From JBLNBU01 sp050260215 (GTDB taxonomy: Bacteria > Pseudomonadota > Alphaproteobacteria > Rhodospirillales > Magnetospirillaceae): DNA of 13,232 nt. Below, one piece after another: positions 1 to 7,838 of this stretch. The DNA lies in contig JBLNBU010000201.1 in assembly GCA_050260215.1 (NCBI GenBank), positions 1 to 13,232 on the forward strand, given 5' to 3'. A program made the position numbers and the translations under genes. How positions within the stretch are numbered: position 1 is the first letter of the stretch; each line of letters opens with the position of its first letter. The notes beneath the pieces were generated by a model. That model ran no database searches, was not told the origin of the DNA, and saw only the letters and a list, made by a program, of their open reading frames with translations.

Positions 1-31
1 CGACGGCACAGGGGGCGCCGCAGGCTGCCTG

Positions 32-2137
32 TCACTTCACCTGGGCGACGGGGCGGCCGGCGGCGCGGTCGAGGGCGGACAGCACCTCGCCTTCGGTCAG
101 CAGCTCGGACAGGGCGATGCCCTCGGGGGCGGCGGGGCCGTAGACGGCGTTGAAGGGGATGCCGTAACGACCGAACGACGCGAGGTAGGCGGAAATGCGG
201 TCGTCGGGGCGGGTCCAGTCGGCCTTCATCGCCACCACCTGGCCCGAGCCCAGGCGGCGGGCGACCTCGCCCCGCTCGACCACGGTGGCCTTGTTGACCT
301 TGCAGGTAATGCACCAGTCGGCGGTGACGTCGACGAAGACGGTGCGGCCCTCGGCCACCAGGCGGCCGATGGCGACCTGGTCGAAGGGCACCCAGGCGAC
401 CGAGCCGGTTTCGGCGGTGGTCGGGGCCTGGGGCTCGCCGCGGAAGGGCACCGCCACCGCCAGGGCGACCAGCGCCGCCACCGTGGCCGGCACCGCGGCG
501 CGCGAACGCTCGGGCATGCGGCTGCGCAGCGCCAGGATCGCCACCGCGCCGGCCATGGCGCCACCGACCGCCAGGGCCGAGGCCGGGCTGGCCGCGGCGG
601 CCAGCACCACCAGCAGCCACCCGCCGGTACCTGCCAGGGCCAGGCCCATCAGCTTCTTGACCACCACCATCCACGGGCCCGGCCGGGGCAGGCGGCGGGC
701 GGCGCCGGGCCAGGCGGCGACGGCGACGAAGGGCAGCGCCATGCCAAGGCCCAGGGCGGCGAAGATGGCGAAGATGTCGGCCGGCCCGCGCGCCAGGGCG
801 AAACCCACCGCGGTGCCCAGGAACGGCGCCGAGCACGGCGTCGCCAGCACGGTCGCGAAGGCACCCGACAGGAAGTGGCCGACCAGGGTGTGGTGAGCGA
901 CGCCGCCGGGCGTGCGGTCCAGCAGCCAGGACGGCAGCGCGACCTCGAACACGCCCCACAGGTTGGCGGCGAACAGGGCCAGCAGCGCCACCATGGCGGC
1001 CAGGAACGCCGGCTGCTGGAACTGGATGCCCCAGCCCACCGCGGCACCAGCCGCCTTGACCGCGACGGCCGCCCCCGCCAAAGCCAGGAACGAGGCGACG
1101 ATTCCGGCGGCCGACGCCAGGAAGGCGGCGCGTACATGGGCGCGCTCGGCCCCGCCGTGGCCCAGCGCGCCCAACAGCTTGATGGACAGCACCGGCAGCA
1201 CGCACGGCATCAGGTTGAGGATGAAGCCGCCGAGGATGGCCACCAGCAGCATGCCGGCCAGCGAGGCCTCGGAGGCAGGGCCGGCTTCCATCAGGGTGCC
1301 TGTGCCGGGCACGGGGGTGACATGGGCCTCGATGCTGCGCAGGCCGTCGACCACGGTCACCGTCACCGGGCTGCCGGCCAGCGGCGCGGCCAGCGCGCCC
1401 TTGGCCACCGGCACCTCGATGCGGGCGACCCGGCCGCCCTCGGCCAGGGCGATGCGGGGCTGTTCGAAGGCGGACACGGCCTCGGCCTCGACGAAGGCGT
1501 CGGGCGCCGACCACGGTTCGGTGGCGGAAACCTGCAGGCGCAGGAAGGTGGCGTCGCCTTGGCCCACCGCCTCGGCCCGATCCAGGCGCAGGCCGTGGCG
1601 GGCGCCGTCGCCCGGCACCAGGGCGACGAAACGGTCGATGTCGTGGGCGAAGGCCGACGGCTGGGCCGGGCCGGCGGGCAGCTTAAGGGCCAGGTCGACG
1701 TGCTGGGGCACGCAGATCTGCGCGCAGGCGAGATAGTCGACCGCCACCTTGGCGGCAACCGGCCCGCCGGGCTGGGCGACGGGGGCGTCGATGGGCAGCA
1801 CCACCTCGCCGGTGTAGCCGTGGTTCTGCAGCCCGGCCAGGACGAAGCGGTGCGGCGCCGGCCACAGGATGCGCGGCTCGCCCAGGTTGTCCGACCCGGT
1901 CCAGTCCAGCTTGGGCGGATAGCCGGCGTCGCCGGGGCTGCGCCAATAGATCTTCCAGCCCGGCTCCAGCCGGAAGTGCAGGCCCAGGCGCAGTTCGCGC
2001 GCCTGGCCGGTGGCGGTGGCGGCCGCCACCAGACGGACGGTTCCGGCCTCGTTGCGCACCCAGTCGGTGGCCGCCGGCTCGGCGGCGGCCGTCCCGGCCA
2101 GCAGCATCGCCAGCAGCCCCATCACCCACGCGCGCAC
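32..2137 (-). CDS. scsB: ScsB/DsbD-family transmembrane protein-disulfide reductase
   Basis: Predicted inner-membrane thiol reductase that passes electrons from cytoplasmic thioredoxin to periplasmic thiol proteins (701 aa). A signal peptide occupies about residues 1-19. The long periplasmic N-terminal part (about 20-285) carries a Cys138-x3-Cys142 pair. The hydrophobic core (about 290-565) holds the two membrane cysteines typical of DsbD: Cys312 in NLMPCVLP and Cys435 in ATPCSAPF. The C-terminal thioredoxin domain (about 580-701) has the active site WCITC (Cys609, Cys612). All three redox pairs are intact. The extended N-terminal region and total length, against about 565 aa for E. coli DsbD, fit the ScsB branch. 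The start is GTG at 2137: it gives an n-region with Arg and has AAGGA seven bases upstream. A Met codon at 2122 is a less likely alternative. No periplasmic partner such as scsC is visible. Family is certain; the ScsB rather than DsbD label is inferred from architecture. Confidence 0.9.
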   Translation of the reverse strand: MRAWVMGLLAMLLAGTAAAEPAATDWVRNEAGTVRLVAAATATGQARELRLGLHFRLEPGWKIYWRSPGDAGYPPKLDWTGSDNLGEPRILWPAPHRFVLAGLQNHGYTGEVVLPIDAPVAQPGGPVAAKVAVDYLACAQICVPQHVDLALKLPAGPAQPSAFAHDIDRFVALVPGDGARHGLRLDRAEAVGQGDATFLRLQVSATEPWSAPDAFVEAEAVSAFEQPRIALAEGGRVARIEVPVAKGALAAPLAGSPVTVTVVDGLRSIEAHVTPVPGTGTLMEAGPASEASLAGMLLVAILGGFILNLMPCVLPVLSIKLLGALGHGGAERAHVRAAFLASAAGIVASFLALAGAAVAVKAAGAAVGWGIQFQQPAFLAAMVALLALFAANLWGVFEVALPSWLLDRTPGGVAHHTLVGHFLSGAFATVLATPCSAPFLGTAVGFALARGPADIFAIFAALGLGMALPFVAVAAWPGAARRLPRPGPWMVVVKKLMGLALAGTGGWLLVVLAAAASPASALAVGGAMAGAVAILALRSRMPERSRAAVPATVAALVALAVAVPFRGEPQAPTTAETGSVAWVPFDQVAIGRLVAEGRTVFVDVTADWCITCKVNKATVVERGEVARRLGSGQVVAMKADWTRPDDRISAYLASFGRYGIPFNAVYGPAAPEGIALSELLTEGEVLSALDRAAGRPVAQVK

Positions 2138-2268
2138 GGTCGAATCCTTTGTTTCATGGATGCAAGGCGCAACAACAGCACCGGCGCGGCGGCGCTGTCA
2201 ATCGCCACCTGGGGGACCCATACGGCTCGGAACTTGCTTTGACCGGGGCACCGGCATATGTGAGGATC

Positions 2269-2841
2269 ATGCCCATGCAGAAGTCCACAGGATACCTTGC
2301 CGGCCAGATGTTGATCGCGATGCCGCAGATGCAGGATCCGCGCTTCCAACGGACCGTGCTGTACCTGTGCGCGCACACCGCCGACGGGGCCATGGGCCTG
2401 GTGGTCAACCGGCTGTTCGACGGTTTGTCCTTCCCCGACCTGCTGGAACAGCTGAACATCGTGCCGACCAGCCGCTGCGGCGACATCCGCATCCATTTCG
2501 GCGGCCCGGTCGAAGGCGGGCGCGGCTTCGTGCTGCACTCGACCGACTACGTCCAGGAAACCACCTTGCTGGTCGACGACAAGGTGGCGCTGACCGCCAC
2601 CGTCGACGTGCTCAAGGCCATCGCCGAGGGCCAGGGCCCGTCCCATAGCCTGCTGGCGCTGGGCTATGCCGGCTGGAGTGCCGGCCAGCTTGACGCCGAG
2701 ATCCGCGAGAATGTGTGGCTGAACGTGCCGGCCGACGACGACCTGCTGTTCGGCCCCGACCTCGAGCACAAGTGGGAACACGCCATCCACAAGCTGGGCA
2801 TCGACTTCGGCTCGCTGTCCGGCGAAGTCGGCCACGCCTGA
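2269..2841 (+). CDS. yqgE: YqgE/AlgH family protein (UPF0301, DUF179)
   Basis: Small cytoplasmic protein of the widespread YqgE/AlgH family, whose molecular function is not settled; the AlgH name comes from an alginate regulation phenotype in Pseudomonas. The 190 aa product matches the usual length (about 187 aa in E. coli). Family signatures run in order: GYLAGQMLIAMPQMQDPRF at the N-terminus, GAMGLVVN, FGGPV, and GYAGW followed by a WLNVPAD segment. The start is ATG at 2269, but a second in-frame ATG at 2275 lies nine bases after the GAGG at 2262-2265 and may be the true start (188 aa). The frame stays open upstream to an ATG at 2149, but that extension has no family-like sequence. Divergent from scsB across about 130 bases and convergent with the NRAMP-like gene. 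No promoter was assigned with confidence. Confidence 0.92.
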   Translation: MPMQKSTGYLAGQMLIAMPQMQDPRFQRTVLYLCAHTADGAMGLVVNRLFDGLSFPDLLEQLNIVPTSRCGDIRIHFGGPVEGGRGFVLHSTDYVQETTLLVDDKVALTATVDVLKAIAEGQGPSHSLLALGYAGWSAGQLDAEIRENVWLNVPADDDLLFGPDLEHKWEHAIHKLGIDFGSLSGEVGHA

Positions 2842-2842
2842 C

Positions 2843-2854
2843 GGGGGTTCCCCC
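2843..2854. repeat. G5/C5 inverted repeat filling the convergent gap
   Basis: A run of five G (2843-2847) and a run of five C (2850-2854), separated by TT, form a small inverted repeat. It occupies almost the entire 13-base gap between the stop codons of yqgE and the NRAMP-like gene. It could help end transcription from both sides, but the stem is short, the loop is tight and neither strand has a T-tract, so a terminator role is only a guess. Confidence 0.3.
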
Positions 2855-4147
2855 TCACACCACCCAGCCTGCCACCATGCCGCCGACGCAGGCGGCCATC
2901 ACCAAGGTGGCGGCCCAGCCGGTCAGCTTCAGCCAGCCGCCGATGGCGAACGGTCCCATGATGCGCCGACGCGATGCCATCAGCATGACCATGACCATCA
3001 CCGGCACCGCCACGGCGCCGTTGACCACGGCGCTCCAATACAGGGCCCGGATGGGGTCGATGGGGGTGAAGTTGAGCACCACGCCCAGCAGGGTGGCCAA
3101 GGCGATGGTGACATAGAAGGCCTTGGCCTCCATGGGGCGGCGGCCCAGCCCCACCGGCCACTTGCGCGCCTCGCCCACCGCATACGCGGCCGAGCCCGCC
3201 AGCACCGGCACCGCCAGCAGGCCGGTGCCCAGGATGCCGGCGGCGAATACCGCCTCGGCCAGGGGGCCGGCGACCGGGCGAAGCGCCTGGGCCGCCTGGG
3301 CGGCGGTGGCGACAGTGGTGACGCCGGCCGGGTTCAGCGTCGCCCCGGTGGTCAGGATGATGGCCAGCGCGATGGCGTTGGAAAACCCCATCCCCACCAT
3401 GGTGTCGGTGCGGATGCGCGCCATGGCCCGAGGTGCCTGTTGGGGGGCGTCGAGCAGCGGCTCGCGCTCGGGCGCCACGCGCTGGTCCTCGGCCTCCTGC
3501 GAGCTTTGCCAGAAGAACAGGTACGGGCTGATGGTGGTGCCCAGGATGGCCACCAGGGTGGTGAAGAAGCCCTCGTCGAGCGAAAGGTGCGGGCTGACCA
3601 GCTGGACCGCCACCCGCCCCCACGGCACGTCGACGACCGCCAGCGCCGCCACATAGGCGAACAGCGAAAGGCTGGCCCATTTGAGCGTGCGGGTATAGCG
3701 CGAGTAGCGCACGAACACCTGCGCCCACACCGATCCCAGCCCGAACAGCCCCACCCACAACAGGTGAGGCCCGCCCACCAGCAGGCCGAGGGCATCGGCC
3801 ATGGCGCCCAGGTCGGCGCCGATGTTGGCGATGTTGGCCAGCAGCAGCAGGGCGACGATGCCCTGCAGCAGGGCGTCGGGATAGTGGCGGCGCAGATTGC
3901 CGGCCAGGCCGCGGCCGGTGGTGCGACCGATGCGGGCCGACACCTCCTGGATGGCCACCATCAGCGGCCAGGTCGCCAGCATGGTCCACGACAGCCCGAA
4001 GCCGAACTGGGCGCCGGCCTGGGAATAGGTGGCGATGCCGCTGGGGTCGTCGTCCGAGGCCCCGGTGATCAATCCCGGCCCCAGCACCGACCACAGGCGG
4101 GGCTTGGCCGGCCCGACCGTGGGGCTGGGCGCTGGCTCGATGGGCAC
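2855..4147 (-). CDS. Divergent NRAMP-family (SLC11-like) transporter
   Basis: Polytopic membrane protein of the NRAMP superfamily, which normally couples divalent metal uptake to protons. From the GTG at 4147 it is 430 aa, the usual size, with roughly eleven membrane segments. The first helix keeps the family frame but reads DDDPSGIAT (Asp34-Pro35-Ser36-Gly37) in place of the canonical DPGN. The sixth helix reads ISPYLFFWQSSQ (Ser207-Pro208-Tyr209) where classical MntH/NRAMP proteins have MPH. The metal-coordinating Asn and Met are therefore absent, so substrate should not be assumed to be Mn or Fe. An open frame extends to a TTG at 4180, but that codon has no ribosome site, whereas GTG 4147 has AGGAG seven bases upstream. 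It lies downstream of the PocR kinase gene on the same strand (58-base gap), so co-transcription is plausible. The gap contains only a weak 5-bp hairpin. Confidence 0.85.
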   Translation of the reverse strand: MPIEPAPSPTVGPAKPRLWSVLGPGLITGASDDDPSGIATYSQAGAQFGFGLSWTMLATWPLMVAIQEVSARIGRTTGRGLAGNLRRHYPDALLQGIVALLLLANIANIGADLGAMADALGLLVGGPHLLWVGLFGLGSVWAQVFVRYSRYTRTLKWASLSLFAYVAALAVVDVPWGRVAVQLVSPHLSLDEGFFTTLVAILGTTISPYLFFWQSSQEAEDQRVAPEREPLLDAPQQAPRAMARIRTDTMVGMGFSNAIALAIILTTGATLNPAGVTTVATAAQAAQALRPVAGPLAEAVFAAGILGTGLLAVPVLAGSAAYAVGEARKWPVGLGRRPMEAKAFYVTIALATLLGVVLNFTPIDPIRALYWSAVVNGAVAVPVMVMVMLMASRRRIMGPFAIGGWLKLTGWAATLVMAACVGGMVAGWVV

Positions 4148-4154
4148 GATCGGT

Positions 4155-4159
4155 CTCCT
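4155..4159 (-). promoter_or_regulatory. Shine-Dalgarno that decides the NRAMP-like start
   Basis: On the minus strand this reads AGGAG and sits seven bases before the GTG at 4147. The upstream TTG at 4180 has no purine-rich stretch at the right distance. This favours the shorter 430-residue product. Confidence 0.65.
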
Positions 4160-4205
4160 GCTGTCGTCCTTTCGGGTCAACAGCGGCCAGACCGCTTGGT
4201 TCGCG

Positions 4206-5504
4206 CTATACCGCCGGAAGCGTGAAGTTGAACACCGAGCCGCCGCCCTCGGCCGGTTCCACCCAGATGTCGCCGCCCAGGCGCTCGACGATCTTCTTGC
4301 ACACCGCCAGGCCGATCCCCGTGCCCTCGTACTGCTGGCGGGTATGCAGGCGCTGGAAGATCAGGAAGATGCGCTCGGCCTGTTCGGGGTCGATGCCGAT
4401 GCCGCGGTCGGCGATCGAGAACACCCAGAAGCGGTCGTCCTGGCGGCCGCAGCCGATGCGGATCTCGGGCGGACGGCCCGCGGGGGTGTACTTGATGGCG
4501 TTGGCGATCAGGTTCTGGAACAGCCGGGCCAGGTCGCCGGGATCGGCCATCACCATGGGCATGGGCGTGGTCACCTGGACGTCGGCCCGGCTTTCGATCA
4601 CCACCAGCGACAGGTCGGCCAGGGCGGTTTCCAGGGCGGCGGCGCTGTCGACGGGGCTCGGTTCGTCCCCGCGCCGGCCGATGCGGGAATAGTCCAGCAG
4701 GTCCAGCACCAGCCGGTCCATGCGCGCGGCACCTTCCTTGGCAAAGGCGATGAACTCGCGCGCCTGGTCGTCGAGCTTCGGCCCGTAGCGCTGTTCGAGC
4801 AGGGTGACGAAGGCGCCGATCATGCGCAACGGCTCGCGCAGATCGTGGCTGGCCACATAGGCGAACTGCTCGAGCTCGGCGTTGGAGCGGGTCAGGGCCG
4901 AGGCCTTGTCTTCCAGTTCGCGGGTGCGGGCCTCGACCCGCTCGGACAGCTCGCGGTTCAGTTCCACCACCTCCTGGCGGGCCTCGAGATGGCGCAGGCG
5001 CTCGGCCCCGGCATCGGCCAGCACGCCGGCCAGCTGGGCGAAGAACGCCATGGCGGCCTCGACCCGATCGGCGGGGATCACCGGCACCCGCTCGAGCGCA
5101 GCCAGGTATTCGCGCTCGTCGAAGCCGAACTCGGCGGCCTGGCGGCGGAAGCGCTCGACATCCGGCGGCTCGTGCAGCAACTGGCCCAGGAACATGGTGG
5201 CCACGTGCTCGCCGTCGATGATCACCGGCGCGGCATAGTCCATCAGCCCGTTGGCGCACTGGTAACCGACGAAGCCGGCGTCGGGCAGGCGGCTGGCGAT
5301 GTAGTGGTCGCTGACCTGGCAGCGACACGCGGTCTCGGGGCAGACGCGATGGAATTTGGTGCAGATGTCCTGCCAGCCGATGGCCGACAAGATGGTGTCA
5401 TCCACGTCCAGCAGGCCATGGGGAATACCCGTGGCCTGATAGAACCACCGCATCATGGTTCGGAAGCGATCGAGGTCGACGAGCTCTGCGAACCGCTTGT
5501 TCAT
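4206..5504 (-). CDS. PocR-domain sensor histidine kinase
   Basis: Soluble-looking sensor kinase (432 aa) with no signal peptide or membrane helix, so the signal is probably cytoplasmic. Residues about 5-165 form a PocR-type sensory domain with a cysteine cluster: Cys48, Cys55, Cys60, Cys62 and Cys83. A charged coiled coil (about 165-212) leads into the HisKA domain, whose phospho-acceptor is His220 in FAYVASHDLREPL. The HATPase domain follows: N box NLIANAIKY (331-339), G1 box DRGIG (366-370), F-box region IFLIFQRLH (379-387) and G2 box GTGIGLA (394-400). All catalytic boxes are intact. The HisKA/HATPase style resembles phytochrome-like kinases. ATG at 5504 is preceded by AAGGG six bases upstream. 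No response regulator is encoded in the window, making it an orphan kinase here. It precedes the NRAMP-like gene on the same strand. The ligand is unknown; PocR domains are associated with small organic ligands, while the cysteines could also bind metal or sense redox state. Confidence 0.9.
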   Translation of the reverse strand: MNKRFAELVDLDRFRTMMRWFYQATGIPHGLLDVDDTILSAIGWQDICTKFHRVCPETACRCQVSDHYIASRLPDAGFVGYQCANGLMDYAAPVIIDGEHVATMFLGQLLHEPPDVERFRRQAAEFGFDEREYLAALERVPVIPADRVEAAMAFFAQLAGVLADAGAERLRHLEARQEVVELNRELSERVEARTRELEDKASALTRSNAELEQFAYVASHDLREPLRMIGAFVTLLEQRYGPKLDDQAREFIAFAKEGAARMDRLVLDLLDYSRIGRRGDEPSPVDSAAALETALADLSLVVIESRADVQVTTPMPMVMADPGDLARLFQNLIANAIKYTPAGRPPEIRIGCGRQDDRFWVFSIADRGIGIDPEQAERIFLIFQRLHTRQQYEGTGIGLAVCKKIVERLGGDIWVEPAEGGGSVFNFTLPAV

Positions 5505-5534
5505 CCGGCCCCCTTGCCCTCCCCGATCCCAACC

Positions 5535-5559
5535 TTCGCATATAAACTTCGTATGCGAA
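5535..5559. promoter_or_regulatory. Perfect 8-bp dyad upstream of the PocR kinase gene
   Basis: Arms TTCGCATA (5535-5542) and TATGCGAA (5552-5559) are exact inverted repeats separated by nine bases. The element lies in an AT-rich island within the 103-base gap between norD and the kinase gene, 31 bases before the kinase ATG. This is where an operator overlapping the kinase promoter would sit. Geometry resembles operators of dimeric repressors; the regulator is unknown. Confidence 0.5.
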
Positions 5560-5580
5560 AGTATAAGATCCTCAGCGCAA

Positions 5581-5606
5581 CCGGCAAGACCCGAAATGCG
5601 TGCCGG
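5581..5606 (-). terminator. Weak inverted repeat just after the norD stop
   Basis: CCGGCA (5581-5586) and TGCCGG (5601-5606) form a 6-bp GC-rich stem with a 14-base loop, immediately downstream of the norD stop codon in the direction of transcription. There is no T-tract after it. It may attenuate read-through into the kinase gene, but this is weak evidence. Confidence 0.3.
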
Positions 5607-5607
5607 G

Positions 5608-7833
5608 CTACCGTGTCAGCGCGAGGAATAGGCGGGTGAGGGTTTCCGGCAGGCGGGCGACGCGGTCGACCACCGCATAACCGTTGGCCCCGAAGATGTC
5701 GGCGACGTACTCGTCGGCCTTGGGGTCGAGCGTGATGCAGAAGGTCGACACCCCGGTGGCACCCAGTTCGCGCACCGCCATGTGGGTGTCCCACTTCAGA
5801 TAGTCCTCGTCGTCGACGTCGATGTCGGAGGGCTTGCCGTCGGTGAGCAGCAGCAGCAGCTTGCGCGCCTCGGGCCGCGCTTCCAGCTGGTGGCCGGCGT
5901 GGCGCAGCGCCGCGCCCATGCGGGTCGACGCCCCTGCCCCCATGGCCGCCAGCCGCGCCTTGGGCAAGGCGCCCCACGCCTCGGTGAAGCCCTTGTAGTG
6001 CATGTAGCGCACCTCGTGGCGGGTGCGGGTGGCAAAGCCGGCGATGGCCAGCGGGTCGCCCAGCGCGTCCACCGCCCAGGCCAGCAGGCTGGCCGCCTCG
6101 CGCGCCAGGTCCAGCAAGGTGCCGTCGACGCCCTCGGCCTTGGCCGCCAGCGATTCCGAGACGTCGACCAGCAGCATCACCGCGATGTCGCGCTCGCCCC
6201 GGCGCCAGCTTTGATAGACGCGGCCGTCGGGGATGGTGCCGGCGGCGAGGTCGATCATGGCGGCAATGGCCATGTCCAGGTCCAGCTCCTCGCCTTCCTC
6301 CTGGCGGCGGACGCGGCGGCGGCGGTCGGGCTCCAGGCGGTCGACCAGATGCTTGATGCGCCGGGCCAGCACCGAATTGCGCGCCAGCAGGGCGTCGACG
6401 ACGCCCTCGTCGCCGGGCGCCTGGATGGCCTCGTACACCGTGGTCCAGTCGGGGCGGTACTCGGCGCTCGCATAGTCCCATTCCGGGTAGTGGCGCGGCA
6501 GCATCAGCCGGCCGGCGTCGGGCTCAGTGGGCGGGTTGTCGTCGCCGTCGGTGCCGTGGTCCGAATGGAACTGGGTGGTGTCCTTGACGTCCTCGAGGAA
6601 ATGCCAGAGCCAACGGTTGTCGTCGCGGAACGACACCACCGTGTCGTCGAACCACACCTTGGACGAATGAAAGCTGGGCTGGTGGATGCGGGCCAGGTAG
6701 TGCACCCCCATCTCGGCCGCCCAGGCGGGGTCGAAGGGGGCGCGCTCCATCTCGGCGTGGAAGCGCTCGACCGCCGCCAGCAGCAGCGGGTCGCGGTAGG
6801 GGTGGTTCGGGTCGAGCAGCGCCCGCGACAGCATGGCCAGCTTGTGCCGGATGGGCGAGAAGCCCTCGGGGCAGGCATCCTCGGCCGGCATGGGGTGCAG
6901 GGCCAGCCACAGGCGGCGCAGGCCGGGCCAGCGGCGGATGGCCAGCGCCTCGACGCGGGCGTCCTCGAAAGCCTCGACCGCCAGGTGCTGGAACGGGCTG
7001 TAGTTGTCGGCCAGCATCGGCCGGCTCCACAGCTTGTGGGCGGCCATGTGGGCGACCATGGCGCGATAGCGGTCCAGCCCCGAAACCCCGTTTTCGGCAT
7101 CGAGCACGTCGGGCAGGTGGAAGCCGCGCCGATCGATGTGGGGCATGGGCTGGCGCCGCGAATCGAAGGCCAGCGAGAACGGCCGCAGTTCCACCTCCAG
7201 CCCCCACAGGGCCAGCAGGGTCAGCACCAGGCCGCGGGCGTGGTCGGCGAACAAGGTGCCGTGGCGCTCGCGGGCCAGGATGGCGTGGGCGTCGGCGGTC
7301 TGCAGGCTGAAATAGTCGGCCCGCTGGTAGGAGCGGTCGCGGTAGGCCTCGATGGCGAAACCGGCCCAGTTGACCAGCCCGCCGATGGTCAGCATTTCGA
7401 GCAGCTGCGGTGCGTGGGTCAGGAGCGGCAGCAGCCCCTCGCGCGCATCGATGGTTATGCGCTTGAGCAGGGCGAACCACTGCGCCAGCGCCTCGGCGCT
7501 TTCCAGCCGCCGCGCCACCGGGGCCAGGGTGGCCAGGAACGGCGCCGCCGCCTGCACGTCGCGCAGGCCGGCAAGATAGGCGGCAGCATCGCTGGCCGCC
7601 TCGATCACCGCCTCATCGCCGGCGGCCCGGGCCACGTCGGGAACGGCGTCCAAGAACGCCACCACCGCCTCGGGACGCAGCACCATCTCGGCCAGGCGGG
7701 CGGCGCCGGCCAGCCAGGCCTCGACCCCCGCGGGCGACAGCAGCGCCTGGGCCTTGACCAGGGAATCGGCGAAGACGGCGTCGACCTCGGCGAAGTCGCA
7801 GCGCAGCCGCTTGCGGGCCTGGACCGCGTCCAT
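5608..7833 (-). CDS. norD: NorD/CbbO-family VWA-domain activation protein
   Basis: Large cytoplasmic protein (741 aa) that works with a NorQ/CbbQ-type ATPase to mature or activate a metalloenzyme: NO reductase for NorD, RuBisCO for CbbO. The N-terminal two thirds are mostly helical and include the family stretch YPEWDYASAEYRPDW. The C-terminal von Willebrand A domain (about 545-741) has an intact MIDAS: DVSES, the Thr in ASTRMG, and the Asp in LLLTDGKPSD. The start is ATG at 7833, five bases after the norQ stop, implying translational coupling. An open frame in this phase continues upstream through norQ to 8658, but that is the GC-rich complement of a real gene frame and is not coding. No norCB, cbbM or cbbLS gene is present, so the client is not shown by context. 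NorD is preferred over CbbO mainly on general character and is not proven. Confidence 0.85.
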   Translation of the reverse strand: MDAVQARKRLRCDFAEVDAVFADSLVKAQALLSPAGVEAWLAGAARLAEMVLRPEAVVAFLDAVPDVARAAGDEAVIEAASDAAAYLAGLRDVQAAAPFLATLAPVARRLESAEALAQWFALLKRITIDAREGLLPLLTHAPQLLEMLTIGGLVNWAGFAIEAYRDRSYQRADYFSLQTADAHAILARERHGTLFADHARGLVLTLLALWGLEVELRPFSLAFDSRRQPMPHIDRRGFHLPDVLDAENGVSGLDRYRAMVAHMAAHKLWSRPMLADNYSPFQHLAVEAFEDARVEALAIRRWPGLRRLWLALHPMPAEDACPEGFSPIRHKLAMLSRALLDPNHPYRDPLLLAAVERFHAEMERAPFDPAWAAEMGVHYLARIHQPSFHSSKVWFDDTVVSFRDDNRWLWHFLEDVKDTTQFHSDHGTDGDDNPPTEPDAGRLMLPRHYPEWDYASAEYRPDWTTVYEAIQAPGDEGVVDALLARNSVLARRIKHLVDRLEPDRRRRVRRQEEGEELDLDMAIAAMIDLAAGTIPDGRVYQSWRRGERDIAVMLLVDVSESLAAKAEGVDGTLLDLAREAASLLAWAVDALGDPLAIAGFATRTRHEVRYMHYKGFTEAWGALPKARLAAMGAGASTRMGAALRHAGHQLEARPEARKLLLLLTDGKPSDIDVDDEDYLKWDTHMAVRELGATGVSTFCITLDPKADEYVADIFGANGYAVVDRVARLPETLTRLFLALTR

Positions 7834-7838
7834 GGCCG

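Noticed and set aside
875..2242. Long plus-strand open frame (455 codons) opposite scsB
   Set aside because: It lies antisense to a gene with clear domains and its product is Gly, Gln, His and Arg-rich low-complexity sequence, as expected from the complement of GC-rich coding DNA.
2234..2262. Possible yqgE promoter TTGCTT with TATGTG at 17-base spacing
   Set aside because: The predicted transcript would start at the ATG itself, while the gene has a ribosome site overlapping the -10 box, so a leadered transcript from elsewhere is more likely.
2149..2268. N-terminal extension of yqgE from ATG 2149
   Set aside because: The added 40 residues look unlike the family, and a GAGG ribosome site stands just before the later ATGs at 2269 and 2275.
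4029..5639. Plus-strand open frame of 536 codons opposite the histidine kinase
   Set aside because: The kinase frame shows every catalytic box; the opposite frame has no recognisable domain and a biased composition.
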